Shown here one piece after another: positions 33,238-45,672 of a DNA stretch of 64,000 nt. Position 1 is the stretch's first letter. Each line of letters opens with the position of its first letter. The stretch spans positions 124,001 through 188,000 of the forward strand of contig WHVD01000036.1 of assembly GCA_015178975.1 (NCBI GenBank). The letters run 5' to 3'. The translations under genes and the position numbers were made by a program. The DNA comes from Hysterangium stoloniferum. Lineage: Eukaryota; Basidiomycota; Agaricomycetes; Hysterangiales; Hysterangiaceae. The notes beneath the pieces were generated by a model. It ran no database searches. It was not told the origin of the DNA and worked only from the letters and a program-made list of their open reading frames with translations.

Positions 33238-35480
33238 CGCCGCCACTCTCAATCGTTCGTATTCTGTGTCGTCTTCGTCGTCGCCGCCGTCGAGAACGTT
33301 GTGGTAGAGTTGTTAGTGTGAGCCTCACACCCTGAGAAAGAGCGCCCGGCCCTATTGACGGAGTTTGAAACGGTTGAAGACCCGTACATGTATACCCACG
33401 CCTAAAAAGCATTGAGTAGTTTTTACCATAGGTTGTATTCAAGTACAATCAGCAGAGATGGCAAACAAAGCAATTTACTTTTCTGGTAGTCATTCTGGAG
33501 GCGGTTCTTGCTTGTGTAGGAGACAATATTTCCGCTTTGAAGAGGTTCCCACGCATATGAATTTTCAATTCCACGCGGGAGTCCGATAATCTACTATGTC
33601 TGTAATATCTGATAATTATTACTCTACCATGTCCTGTAATATCTAATATCCATTTCTCTGATAAAATCAGAGTAGTAGCAACCTCCCCCATACTAACGGC
33701 ACTTATGACTACCGGTTGGTCAATCCCACTATTCGTGGCGATACTGATTAGATATTATTCTCCCGAGCCGGGGCCCTCTGCGTACTTATGGTGCCCATCT
33801 ATCCGTATGAGATTCAAGTCGAGTTACGAAACCGATGCAATAATCACCTAATAATTTAGGAACAATCTTATCGTTCTGCAATCGGTATCGAAAACGCCGG
33901 GTCGTAGTCCCTTGTGGCTGTTCAAGACACTCGATAGATGGGTCTCACGTTTTCACCTTCATTGCTGCAGGCCAAGGGCCTGCAACCACTAAGTCTCTGA
34001 ACGCCAACGCTGTATACAAGGTCAATTTACCAAAGACAAAATACGCAGAACATGGAGGAAAGATCACTGATCAAAAGTGTTCAACCTATGATATCTACCC
34101 CGCCTGTGATCGACTACCCACACTGCAACTCAGGGCTCATCTGCTGATTCAGATCGCGGGCGAGATGATACGATTTCGAGATTAAATTTCAACTAGGATC
34201 ATCAGTTCCCTCCATTTATCGCTGCGCAGTCACGGTAGCATCTTTTCTTCCTTAGCCGTGCTGACATCTTTCAGTGAAAAAGGTTTTGGAAACAGGTTCA
34301 CAGGAGCATATGAGGGTCCAAGTGCCACGCGGCCAACAAGCACGTTGTTTTTAGTAATCTATCCACCCACAATAGGCGCTTAGGATCAGTCTCGGCCCTT
34401 TGTGTGAGAGACGGGCAAGCCAAATATATTGACACTGGTGGGGCGAACTGATTTTAATGCACGGCAAAATCTCCCAAGGAGATGAGAGTCATTTCGTACT
34501 AAAAATAGATATTGCAGGTCACACAAAAGTGGAATTAAAGGAACTTATAGGTTGAATTTGGCAGAGTTTACTCAAAAAATGACCTTTTATCAGTATTTTG
34601 TGACTGCATATAATGTGTCATTATAGAAGTGGACTAGGCAGTACAAAACGTTTTCGAAATTTAAAAATTTGTACATGGGTCTCTGGAGACGAGAGGAGGT
34701 GGCAGAGGTAGGACAATTGAGCCGTTGGGTTGCGAGTCACTCATATTGAAAAGGTGTGAGTGTATACAATTCAATGCCCGGGGTGTGGTTTGGTTTGGAG
34801 AATACTCGGAGAATTCGTTAGAATATATAAAATTCACCCAGAGATCCAGCATTCGAGCCCAGTTTACTAATTCCACCTGATTGGGAGAATTCAGCACTTG
34901 ACTGTTGCTTTAACTCATAAGTAGGAGATACAACAAGTTATCCCTTCGCCCGCGTGATAAGTATCAGCGAGATCTTATCAATTGGCAGTTTGTCATTTGG
35001 TACTATTTATGACGTGCCGGTGAGGTTGAATCAGAACACGTCTCTTAGGGCATAGCTAGCGCGCTCTTTCAAACAGCCTGCTGCCAGAGTATATCCTGTG
35101 TCAGATATATTGATGTTGTTGTTACAGCTAACTACCCCTGGAGAGAAGCAGGCAAGAAGAGAGATTAGAATGTTAATGAAACTAACGGGCGCACAAAGAA
35201 CCAAGACTACGCATTGTGATAACGATACAATATAACCACCAGACGCTCAGACGATATAGAGAGAATGAGGGTGCGCGGATGAATGGGAGGAGAAAGCTGG
35301 TTGAACATTCACCGCCCCATCCGGATGAAATGAATCAGCGCAGCTGCCATTGTAAGATCGTAAATTAATCCGATGTCCGGTAGTCGGCCAAGTGCGTGGC
35401 AATAGTCACTTCATGAGATGTTGAGATTGACAGTGATGTCCTTGAAATGCTACGCTGGCGTTGGTCATGGCTGAATTGCG
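33238..35480. other. Long gene-free region
   Basis: A CGT/CGC-type trinucleotide stretch near 33272-33296 lies in the KRE6 upstream region. A perfect small palindrome TTGCTGCAGGCCAAGGGCCT is at 33962-33981 (stem around GCAGGCC/GGCCTGC). No gene, RNA or transposon that I can support. Confidence 0.45.
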
Positions 35481-35899
35481 CACAGCGCTGAGGCTCTAAT
35501 TGTTAATCTCAAAAGCGTCTCTGAAATGTGTGAAAAATGTAAAGTTTTCCCCAAAAATGGTCAGAACTTTGTAAAGATTTTGACATATTCCAACAATTCT
35601 CCGGCACTGTCCATATATAAAGTTAGGCAGGCATTCTTACAGCAGGAGTATACAGTGTGGATCCCTTTGTCTGCTGCTAGCTAGGAAAATACCAAGAACC
35701 ATGACATGTTTCGTATACATTCTGGCATTGAGAATGCCTGCAGAGCCTTACGAAGTTCAATTTGGAAATGTCCGAAAAATTCTTCAGAGCATGTCAAAGT
35801 CCCCATGCATGTTTTAGAATGTAAACTCACGCGAATATTTTATGCTCTCCACAGAAATTAAGAGATTTTGAGATTAACAATTTGAGCCACAACACTGTG
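35481..35899. mobile_element. MITE-like element, hAT-style ends
   Basis: A 419-bp unit whose ends are inverted repeats of about 40 bp: CACAGCGCTGAGGCTCTAAT at the left and, read on the minus strand, CACAGTGTTGTGGCTCAAAT at the right, both continuing TGTTAATCTCAAAA. A further inverted pair (GCAGGCATTCT near 35626 and AGAATGCCTGC near 35731) lies inside. CAGNG termini are typical of hAT elements, but no clear 8-bp target duplication was seen. No coding capacity. Confidence 0.65.
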
Positions 35900-36070
35900 A
35901 GGAAGACATACATTTTTTTGGTATTCACGCCTTCGACGCGTGACTTGAGCGTGACACCACGAAATCACGTGGCAGCGTGGGACAGTGGTTATACAATCAC
36001 GCAACATTATTTTAGGGAAGTGTGCACGTCCTGAGTGCGGATCTTCCACCTTCAGAGCTCGTGCTTCGAT

Positions 36071-37721
36071 ATGTTGAAAGCAATAGCAATTTTTTTGTCT
36101 TTTTTCCCTGTTACGTCTCTAGCAAGTCCCGCACAAATACCCCTTAAAGAGCCACTAGTGAGCAATCTGTCAATATGGCGAGTTCCTCGTTCTAACTCTG
36201 CCTGGTTTAATTTAGCACGCTGACTGGACACCCAATTTTGGCCTCAAATCTACGTTCCACGAGTCCTATCATACATTAGGAGAGGCTACACAGTTCCTTG
36301 CCGCCCTAAATCTCTCTCATCCTGAAAATATCCGCCTGGAACATATTGGTCAGAGTGCAGAAGGGCGTGCGATCACGGCAGTGGTCATTTCAAGTAGCAA
36401 AGTGCGGAAAAAGAAAAAATACAAGCTAAAGAACAAACCGCAGTTTGTGCTCATGGGGGCACAACATGCCAGAGAAGTGAGTCCTCTATATGAGGCGTTA
36501 GGCCGTGCAATTGATTATCCGCAGTGGATAGCAACTTCCACTGCTCTCTATTTGGCTCATGCTTTAGTTGCCAACAAACACGAATCATGGTCAATGGTGG
36601 ACTTACTAAAGGACTTTGTGAGTCTGATTCGCTACTAATTAGATATGGAACCAGGCTTATCCTGCGGATAGGATTTCTATGTTATCCCAATGCCAAATCC
36701 GGATGGGTACGTGTACACCTGGGGATCAGACCGTTTTTGGTGCGTAGACTTCAATCTCGTTGTGTTCCCCTCGTCATGTAACCTATGAGACAGGTACAAG
36801 AACACCATGAACGTCTCCGATATATCTGGCTGCCATGGAATTGATATGAATAGGTGACTTGGCACATTATCCGCACCTTGTCTCCCTTTCTAAACGCCCT
36901 TTGTCAGGAATTGGGTTCGGTTCTATCATTATTGTACATTGGCCGCTTCCAACGATAAATTTCCAGGGCGTTAGTTGGGAACCTTCCTCCTCCCCAAATG
37001 AAGGACCCTGCGCAGCTTGGTATCCCGGTGAAAGACCCTACCAGGCACCCGAAGTGGACGCTCTCGCCCGCTACTTCCAGAAACTCGATCGCCTAACAGC
37101 ATTTATCGACCTTCGTAGCTACGGTCAAATGAGTATGTCATATCACCTGTTTATACGAGACAGGTCAAGATTCACATATACCAATGTGGAATAGTTTCAG
37201 CGCCTTATTCCTACTCGTGTGATAAGCTTCCCCCAGACGCGGAAGATCTATTAGAAGCAGCTCATGGTGCCGCATCTGCTGTATACCGCGTACACGGAAC
37301 AAAAATGACGGTATGTGCTGATGTTACTTATTATCACCAGTTATTCAATTAACTTCCATTAGGCTGGAATACTTTGCCAAACTCTATACCGGTGAGTGCC
37401 CGGTGAATCTCTCCCTGTTCGAGCGTGCGTTTGATGTGACTTCCAGTGCACCTGGAAATATTGTAGACTGGATGTACGTAAAAAATGATGTGAAATACAG
37501 CTATGCTGTGCATCTGCGTGATACTGGTACAGTAGGTTTTTCTCACATGTTTGCTTCATGTTGTGTAGGCTGAGTGACGATAGTACGGTTACATGCTCCC
37601 CGCTTCGTGGATCCGACCAGTAGGTGAGGAGACGGGAAGCCTAGTATCGTATTTGGCTGGATTCATCCTCAAAAAGGGGGCGAGTCATTATCGAATTATA
37701 TTTGGCATGAGGTATTACTAA
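36071..37721 (+). CDS. ECM14: ECM14-like inactive metallocarboxypeptidase
   Basis: About ten exons. A signal peptide (MLKAIAIFLSFFPVTSLA) is followed by a very short pro-region and an M14 peptidase fold: FHESYHTL, IGQSAEGRAITAVVIS, GAQHAREWIATSTALYLAHA, PMPNPDGYVYTW, CHGIDMNRNWG, WYPGERPYQAPEVDALARYF, DLRSYGQM, APGNIVDWMY, YSYAVHLRDTGTYGYMLPAS and RPVGEETG. HxxE (first zinc ligands) and the RNW substrate motif are kept, but the third zinc ligand His is Arg (DLRSYGQ) and the catalytic Glu before LRDTG is His. Both fit the ECM14 group of secreted pseudo-enzymes linked to cell-wall organisation. One intron (donor GTTCGG, after RNW) is non-consensus. Exons splice cleanly with no stop, so the changes are probably functional, not decay. 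Confidence 0.88.
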
Positions 37722-39626
37722 CAATGACACATACTTATAGGACGCGAATAATAGCAAAAACAAAAATTGAATCTTTTTTTGGTACAAAAAGTGCCTGGTT
37801 GTTCTCTAGTTGTCTTCTCCAGCTCCCCCCGGTTGCATCCGGCTGTATGTCTGTCATTGTGTACTGTACAACATTCCACATCATGTATATTAACAACTTG
37901 AACTACCATTTGTGATTGGGACCACTTTATGACCATCAATAATCAGTAGCAATGACGTGTTGGTTACATACCTCACAGGCAGTTAACAGATGTATCTACA
38001 AACAGAAAGTGCACCATAAGCGCACAAGCGTTAAATCCGCTCTCTATATACTTTTGCTTGTCGCCCTTGCCGTGATGGGAAGAACCAGCCGTAGTTGCTG
38101 TACTCTTTCTCATTGCGCAATATTTGTTGGAACAACAAGCCCTATATGCCTTCCTGACAGTCAATTATACCGGCTGTCTCGTTGTTTGTAGCGTCAAAGT
38201 TGTTTACAGCTTGTCGTTTATTACTAATTTATTATTTCTTTTAGTTTTTGTTCAATCATCGCCACCATCGAATACCGCTTCCGCCCATTATAGCATACCC
38301 GAAAATCCGCATATTGACTCATGAACTGTCGGTTGTAACGAGAAAATAACAGCATGTTTTCATCCCTTGGTATTTATATGTAATTTCAGTATGAAATAAA
38401 TGTATGAAATCATAGAGCTAATAATGAGTCTTCCTTGTGGTCCTAGCTCGAGGTCAGGCTGCCAAGCAGATAGTACTATCTCCACGCGGCGTGTCCTTAT
38501 CAATCTCCATACAGGGTAATGGTGATAAGAGTCGTCGGGGTCTTTTCCACCGTTGATTCTTCCAATAAATGTAATTGGGGGTCTCTTGAGCGGTAAAAGC
38601 ATTCCGGGAGAGCTTTAAAATAAACACCCTATCCGGCGGCTCCTGAACAGAGCTGACCTTCCCCGCGGGAAACCCAAGTTTGGCTCTCTCCGTAACAGGA
38701 AATCCGGATGTTAGAGCCCAAACTCACGAACGAACGCCAGAGAGTACCCAATTCGACTGTTGCGAAGTTGATGGTTTCTCCATCACCAAGCAGCTGTTTT
38801 CTTCTGGAGAAGATGTGCGACATGTGCCGCTGGTCATGTGCCATGCTCCCAGAGAGAGACTTCGCTTTTGGCGGTGAAATAACGACTATTGAAATGGCTG
38901 TCCTTCGAAAATGGGAAGAAATACGTCTGCCGTTATTGGAAGATTAGATTCGACAGCATCTCGTCTTTGTTTGCCAGCGATGGGTCACCGCATCAAGGAT
39001 CTGGGTATGTCTACGCCCTTTACGTAGACTCCCTAGTGCGTGTCTAGGAGAGCTCACTAGCTCGGTACGGCATGCTTACAGATCGTCCCAGTTCCTGATG
39101 CGGGGTCAGAGACCATAACGGCGGCACTGTTGCTTTTTAAATGGAGTGGAGGCAAACACGTCAATGATGAAACATTTCAAAGTTGTCATGGTGGCATTTG
39201 TCAAATGGGTGTGGTTATACCAAGATGCTGTTTTGAATCATTCTAGGACTACTTCTCTCCCAAAACTTGATGCAATCATTGCACCAAGTTTCGGTAATTT
39301 CTTGTCTACAAATGGCCGAGCCAAAACAGTTGGGTTGATTCTTTTGGTCGGGTTTGTTCAGGGCTAAAATCCTAAATTCATGCATATCGTAGCTTGCAGT
39401 GTAAAAAGGGTAGTAAAGATGTACAAACTTTCAGAAACTTGCCCAGACGGCGTTTGAACATTTTTCTGAAAGCACCACAAAGCAATTGATAGTTAATCCA
39501 TACAATTCAAAAGAAAAATGATATTATTGGTTTGCGAGGCTTCAGAAGTCGGACAACTATATTCTTGTCTAAAAGTGGAGCTCACAGCAAATAAGTGACA
39601 GCAACATTTTCGTTATAGTCAGGCAG
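37722..39626. other. Intergenic, nothing recognised
   Basis: Short overlapping open stretches only. 38680-38947 has two overlapping plus-strand readings but no family match. Nothing supported. Confidence 0.4.
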
Positions 39627-39911
39627 TGTAAGCCTGGCGCCCCAGTCTTACGCTTTCACTCATTGTTCCCGTTATGTGTTCGCTCTTTGTTATGCGTTCA
39701 CTCTTTGTTATGTGTTCCCTTTGTTCTTTGTTTCCTTTGTTCCCCTCTTTTGTTCTATTGTCACATTACCATGACTTATATAGCCCAGGATGTTTCCCTT
39801 CTCTCCAGACACCGTAGCTATACTTCCTGTATCCAGTCCTGTTCCAGACTATACACCGTGGTCCTGTCAACTCGTGTGATCGCCAGTGATCCCATTGACA
39901 ACGGGATTCCA
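39627..39911. mobile_element. Solo LTR, family 2, TSD GGCAG
   Basis: A 285-bp unit starting TGTAAGCCTGGCGCCCCAGT and ending ACGGGATTCCA, flanked by GGCAG (39622-39626 and 39912-39916). Near its start is a small hairpin GTAAG...CTTAC. Contains tandem GTTATGTGTTC/CTCTTTGTTATG words. A diverged copy is at 50163-50370. Confidence 0.93.
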
Positions 39912-40038
39912 GGCAGGTAGCAATGGATTTTGACGCGCAATCAAAAACGATTGCCACGGAAAGCATGGATCACAATGATCATGCGAAAATAGTGAAGGGA
40001 AGTTGTGTGGAGACATGTGGCTATGTGTGCACGGATAA

Positions 40039-40967
40039 TTAGGAAGCGGGCAAAGGGATCAATGGCACTTCGGGGGACAGTGGCATTTCGAGAGACAACG
40101 AATGAAGCACATCAAGCGGTGTCTTATCACGCACCATTCGAAGACGATTCAATGCTACTGCTGCCGTGGGTCTGCTGAGCGGGTCTTCATTAGCCATGTC
40201 GAGATAAATTTGCTTTATTTCAGACGGAAGGACAGAAATTTGCTTTTGTTGTGTAGTGTTATATATATCACCAATGAACAAAAAGTCAAATCACAAACGT
40301 TAAAAGTCTCGCAAAGGAGCATCCCCATCTGCCAAACATCACACTTGAACGGGCAGTAGGGTTTCCCCGAGAGCATCTCGGGAGCGGGGATGCGCCCATA
40401 ATGTTCAATAGGCCTCGGATGAATAGGAATGCCAGAGACAAGGCGGTCAGAGGGTGAGGACTCTTGGGTAAAACATACGGCGAACTCGAAGTCATTCAAG
40501 TAGTATCGAACTGGGAAGTGACATCGAAATGGCCCTGTGATGCCCTTTTGCACACGTCGACCATTGACGAAGTTTATCAAAATGTTATCGTCGCCGATAT
40601 CCTGCATCGAAAATTGATCAGTGCGGGCGATGCCGGTAGGAGACGGGAAGACGTTACCCAATGCGCCACCAAACGACTATGCACAAATTCAAGACCCTTT
40701 CTTAAGAATTCCATCCCAGTTTTCAAACGGGAGAAAGCGTAAGCGTACCTCTAGTAATTGAGTAGCGGCGTCGATTGTCTCGTAAAGTTGGTTATACCAC
40801 CCTAGCGTGAACCCAGGGGCCATCAAAGGAAAGACTGCGAAAGTCATATCTTCGAGAGTAATTATCCGTAAAACGGGGACGGTGTGGTTGTCACCGCGAG
40901 ACCCTACACTTCCGATTGCAAGGCGACGTAAGGCTTCTAAATGATTCAAGCCATCATCCCCGGCCAC
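40039..40967 (-). CDS. Protein kinase-like, agaric family
   Basis: Visible exons 40967 (or further upstream)-40749, 40696-40658, 40601-40299 and 40242-40039. The N-lobe part has TLEDMTFAVFPLMAPGF; then GLEFVHSRLVAHWDIGDDNI, where HWD stands for HRD and the Asn of the catalytic loop is kept; then YYLNDFEFA, where DFE replaces DFG; then PEMLSGKPYCPFKCDVWQMG. The C-terminal part is NEDPLSRPTAAVALNRLRMV and a short proline-rich tail. This belongs to the kinases expanded in mushroom-forming fungi; the catalytic Asp residues are present so activity is possible. The target is unknown. The first exon has stops just before it, so an upstream exon with the Gly loop and Lys is probably missing from the model. 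Introns have phase-correct GT-AG borders. Confidence 0.75.
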
Positions 40968-41325
40968 TGTGTCTTTCTGCCTCCCCCTTCATCAAACCCT
41001 GATTCGAAACTAAATTATACAAATTTTGGTGGGCATTCTAAATCCCAGAATATATGTGTATCCACCCTCTTCATTCACAGAGTGTTCAAGTCTCTTACAC
41101 ATATTCAGCCGTCGAGAATGCAGTGTATTTGCAGTGTGTTTATGAACGAGGATGTCCACTATTTGAAAGTAAAACTATTGCCGGGACACTTTATCTGTAC
41201 GATAATTATGGTGGATCCAAAAAGTTAATACATATTATTAATCTCCATTTCACAACGTGCATCCCATCTAATTTCCCACTGAAATAATACCCCTTTTATT
41301 TATTTTCTCTCAACAGCTAGAGGTC
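40968..41325. other. Region between kinase and F-box genes
   Basis: May contain the first exon of the kinase gene, but no glycine-rich loop was recognised. Nothing else seen. Confidence 0.35.
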
Positions 41326-42837
41326 TCATTCCAATACCCTCAACCTTTCACTCCCTGCTTCCCTCGCTGCAACTAAATATGGCAAGTCTTCATCTACCAT
41401 CTCCCAAACCTCACAATTTTTCCATATGGCGTTCTTCCTCTCCCTGGGAATATCATCATAGAGGACAGGATCCCAGGACGGGCCGCTCTGTACATTAACC
41501 TGCAGCCGAAGTTGCTTTGATGGGCCGACAACGAGAGACGACGTGCTGCAGAGCAGGCTAAGGAACAGGGCTGTGGGTTTGGCGGCTTCTCTTGATATCA
41601 GGGAGGTGCCAACATGGATTAACTGGATATTGGAGAGGCAGGGTGTAGGTGTAGAGGGAAAAGGAGCGGTGAGGTCTAGGTAAAGGGTTACATGTGTCAG
41701 TCCAGGACAGTGAGTGGCGAAAGAGACCGGAGCAGAAAGTGTCAGCCGAGGATGAGATTCAATGTACGGGTCAGACGTCAAACTGAGGTGTGTTAAATCA
41801 GGCCATCGTTGTGCGATTTCTTCCAAATTGGCGTCTGTGAAAGGGAGTTGCTCTGGGCACCATAGAAAAAAGCTTCTAACGGATATTCTATTACGACATA
41901 ATCAGCTTTGAGACACTACAACCTATTCTAACCATTCCCACCATCAGAAGTGATCTGTCGGGTTCAGCGAAGTTGATAATATCAACATCGTTGACGTGTT
42001 CTGTCCATATGGCAAAAGGCTCCCAGCCAATTGTCTCCAGGTACAGGAGGTCGGCGACAACAGCCAGCACAGAAGTCGTAATCCAGAATCGCGGAAGTGA
42101 CAGCTTCTTTAAACGCCTAAAACATCGTAGCATACCCAATAATTGGGCTTCTACGTCTGAGACTGAGAAAGAGGCAAGTAGATCTAGCTCGGATAGGTCG
42201 GGTAGCCTCGACGCACATTCGCACAGAAATGTGGCGGCGGCTTCGAATGCATGTGCGTCCATCAGAAACCGGTCGAGAGATATAGTCAACCGCGACAATT
42301 CCGAATGCATGAATAACGTCACATAGCCCAGGTGAGCACTTTGCCATTGTAGGTGTTGCAAACATGGCAGTAAAACAAGGTGGCGGCGTGTTCGAGCTAT
42401 CTCCGCAAAAACAGAGACGTCAAGGATAGCCTGAGAGGCAGTTGTACCGTCTTCTATATAAATGAAGTGCCTCATGCGACGCGCGTAATATTCAAATCGG
42501 GTCCAGGCGGAGGGCAGGACGAGTGCAGAGTACACCCGTCACCAAAAAAAAGACAACATTCAAGGATCACCACGTCAGAACAATTTAAAAGTATAATATA
42601 TGGACATACAATATGGAATGCCCTCCACCGAGTGAGGTGCATTGGGCCGAGCAAACGGAACAATGCCACTGGCTGCTCAATGACCCTCCATAGCTCGTCG
42701 AGAGCAGGCTCGAGCCACGCCTTGCAAACGAGTGCACAGGCACAACATGTTTTGATATCCGCACTGTTAAAAATAATGGCGGTGATGTTGTGGAGTCTGT
42801 GGGGTGTCATCGATGTGATTACGGATATCAATGACAA
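41326..42837 (-). CDS. F-box/LRR-type protein
   Basis: The first exon (from 42837) encodes an F-box: TPHRLHNITAIIFNSADIKT, CALVCKAWLEPALDELWRVI, EQPVALFRLLGPM. The second block (42535-41930) has WTRFEYYARRMRHF and several leucine-rich segments (LPCLQHLQWQSAHLG, RLTISLDRFL, LPDLSELDLLASF). The third (to 41326) has RWPDLTHLSLTSDP and HCPGLTHVTLYLDL. Such proteins recruit substrates to SCF ubiquitin ligases and are numerous in agarics. The second junction can be joined in frame with donor GTTAGA and acceptor CCCAGAG. For the first intron (donor GTATGT after WRAFHI) no AG acceptor in the right phase is visible, so the gene may be damaged there. Confidence 0.72.
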
Positions 42838-43139
42838 GACAAACTCGACCTTTTACCTTTTTCGGAAAAGCCTCCGGACAGAGATATAAGTCGATCTCTG
42901 CAATAGGTATTCCAACAATAAAATTGCGTTGGTGACGACTTTGAGGTAGATGCACAATACATGTGCTTTACTGGATATAGCTTTGAAAAATCTACTTGAA
43001 AACTAATCTAACAATAAGAAATGGTAAAATCTACAAGAACCTGAAGTCTAATGGTTATATCAAGAATTCGATGTCGTATTCACACTTTGGCTCGAATAAA
43101 AAAATAAAAATCAATTTGGCATATGTAATCACTTCCTAA
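42838..43139. other. Intergenic, nothing recognised
   Basis: No feature seen. Confidence 0.4.
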
Positions 43140-43800
43140 ATCTCGTCATTTTCCTCCACCATGACGTCGCCTCCTCCATAGTCTCCGTCTCCTGCGGCGA
43201 TTGTGTCTCCACTTCGCTTCCCTCCTAAACTCCCACAAGTCACCATAACCCTTTGGCAAAGGTTCCCCGACACGGCTTCCCTCGGCACCTGATCCTTTCA
43301 TACCCACTTCTGGGTGTTCTCGGTCGTCTGCCTCATCATAATCCCGCCACACGTCGGTGGAATCCCTTTCTCCCCTTTCCTTTGGACTCGATGTAGGCTG
43401 CTTTGGTGCAAGTGCGGGTTTTGATTTTTGCCGCGGGTTCGATGTGCCCGCGTGTTCAGGGGGAGCTGTGGATAATGGCGTATCGCTGGGTGGTGGTTGT
43501 GATCCGGGTGTAGATTCGCGCGCATGTGTATGTATAGGTGTAGATGTAGTCAATGGCTCAGAAGTTGAAGCGGCTATATGGGATGATTCGGAAAATAGGT
43601 GTGATGACGACGACGATATGTTTGATGGGTTGAGAGTGCCACCCAATACGCGTTCCGCGCCATCTCGACATCATCAGCCCGTGAACCCGAGCCCGACTCA
43701 ACCGCGTCTTGCTTCGAGGAAACACTAAGGTCCCTCCTGTTTTTGGCCGGTAGCATCCCCGACCAACGCGCAACCAGCTGCTCTAGCGGCGCTGCAGAGT
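43140..43800 (-). CDS. Low-complexity protein with basic C-terminus
   Basis: 43646-43140 (minus) is open with a Ser/Thr/Pro-rich part (ISSSSSHLFSESSHIAA, STPGSQPPPSDTPLSTA), an acidic part (DVWRDYDEADDREHPEV) and a very basic end (WRHNRRRRRRLWRRRRHGGG). A preceding exon is likely around 43800-43650 (LVARWSGMLPAKNRRD, ADDVEMARNAYW), but the joining intron was not settled. No domain recognised. The Arg cluster could be a nuclear or nucleic-acid-binding signal, which is inference. It could also be an artefact of composition. Confidence 0.4.
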
Positions 43801-44321
43801 CCTTAGAAGCGTCCTCGATCGTTTAACGGATGCTGTGGCTGTTTTGTGTAGTGACCCGTTTAGATACGTCTAGTGCACAGCAGGCGCGAAAGACGGACAT
43901 AATGCTTCAAAAACCGCGGAACGAACGATACTGGTGCGTAGCTACACACCTGCGGACTCAACCTTAACATCGATGACCTTGACCTCCTTCGGAAAGGGCG
44001 GTATCTCCCGCTTCGCCGCCCGTCATACCGCGCCTTCATGCAAGTAACCCAGCGGGATTTGGGAGGCAGGATCACGTGATCCGATGGGTATGCTGCACAA
44101 AGGCTGTGTTTGATTTATTATAGGACGAGGGGTGGCATTTCGAAATTGATAATCTGGAATCGAGACAGTATGTCTCGGAAAGACCAAATGAAGGTCATTA
44201 TTTAATCTCCGAGCTTTAACCGCTGAGAGTAAGTGATGTGATTATGGCTTCAATCCAAAGTAAAACTTATCTCATGTGTTTAGTATTCAAGTCGTCCACG
44301 ATTCCCCCCTGTTCAATCGTT
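43801..44321. other. Unresolved coding-like DNA
   Basis: On the minus strand 44010-43935 reads AAKREIPPFPKEVKVIDVKV, then a plausible intron (GTGTGT...CCACAG) and ASVKRSRTLLRTLQRR-stop. No in-frame start was found, so I do not call a gene. The rest shows nothing. Confidence 0.3.
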
Positions 44322-45672
44322 TTACTTCAAATCATTTTTATTTCTAGTATTAATAATTACACTAGTACGGTATAAGAACGTTACACGATCAAAACTTAGG
44401 CATGCCTTCCCTCCACTGCTCCATACGCTGAGAGTTCTCTTGTCATGGCGTTCTCTCGCAGCCTGTGAATTTCCCCAAAAGAACAACATCACGTCGTCCT
44501 CATCCCACTTTGGCTGGCCCTTCGAATCCACCAATTCTCCTTCTTCAGTTGCAGCTCCAGCAGTTGAAGGTCCAGCAGCGGCATTCCCAGCACCAGATCT
44601 ACCGGCAGCCCGGGCTGCGTCACGCTTGTTAACTGTAGTCATTCTATCGTGAGTAGTCCTCGATGGTCCCGATGGTGCAGGCACGGGTGGGCGAGGAGGC
44701 TGGGCGAGCTTTCGAAGGCTCTCTGTGCCATTGGCTCACCATTTGACGGCTGCAACACCATAATTATAGTGCAGCAACAAGTCAGATGGTTTTGCTTTCT
44801 TGGTACCTTTCTTGAAAGCGGCGTCTCTATTGTCTGGGAGCAATTCTTGTGTGGCCGGGTCCGGGTTTAGCCATTGCAGCGTATATCGGCTATTTGTCGG
44901 ATATGTGACCTTTGTCGTCATATTGGGTCGTTTGTTGCGAGGGGGAATGTCTTTGGTGCTAAGATAGTGGTTGGGAGTCTTGATTATATCGGGGAGGTTG
45001 AGATGAAACACCGTGGGAGTTGCGAATATCATTAATGTCGTCGAGATCTCCCACATCCTCGCTGTAGGTTGGTCGATTGCCTACGATAAGCTGGAACCAC
45101 TGAAATAGCCGAAGGGAGATGGTCAGATGTTTCTCAAGCAAAAGATTGTAGAACTTACTTCAGAACCTCGACTAAAGGGAATGATATGTAAACCGGCTCC
45201 ATTCTTTGGAGCACCTCCTGTCCACACACAAAAACCATCACGCTCCAACAAATTAGTGCGAAATTCATTGCGACTCTGCGTGGGTTCTGAAGGCACGCTT
45301 GTCCTCATCTTGATGACCTCGAGGTCAACAGCCTGGTAGGAATCTTTGTTGGATAGAGTACAAGTGTTATGTGTACACGCATGACAGTAACAGCATCCGT
45401 AAAAAAACGTACTTGTATCTGTAATATAATAGTAGATCCCCCCACTGTCCAAATCTCCATCAGTACTAATGCTATCACCGTCAGATTCGAGCGCCAGACT
45501 GCCTTCAACACCATGCAAAATAGCAAAGATACTTCCGGGGTTTCAAACATAGAGATGCAATCGTGTCTAATGGTATTTGGAGATAAAATGGTGAGTCTTC
45601 ATCAGCTAGAAGAACCAACCCAACAAAGTCATCTGGAATAGAAAGTGCATTGGATCCAGCAGACGAAGACAT
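44322..45672 (-). pseudogene. HNH-endonuclease-domain gene, decayed
   Basis: Minus-strand start at 45672 (MSSSAGSNALSIPDDFVGLV), then FYLQIPLDTIASLCLKPRKY and, in another frame, VEGSLALESDGDS. The core RNEFRTNLLERDGFCVWTGG, LHIIPFSRGSEW, PTYSEDVGDLDDINDIRN is the HNH_2-type nuclease domain of agaric proteins with the paired His-Ile-Ile-Pro-x-Ser motif. C-terminal parts are KTPNHYLSTKDIPPRNK and a Gly/Ala/Pro-rich tail with WDEDDVMLFFWG. Lesions: a frameshift after KYLCYFAW (about 45515), a frame change after DINDIRN (about 45025), and TGA (44738-44736) where the second Trp of KWW is expected. Two introns splice normally (GTACGT...ACAAAG; GTAAGT...TTTCAG). Three independent lesions argue for a pseudogene. 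Confidence 0.75.

Noticed and set aside
33962-33981. Hairpin as a bacterial-type terminator
   Set aside because: The window is eukaryotic, there is no adjacent gene end and no T run.
42380-42889. 169-codon plus-strand open reading
   Set aside because: It lies opposite the F-box gene, whose minus strand shows the F-box and leucine-rich pattern; the plus reading has no family signature.
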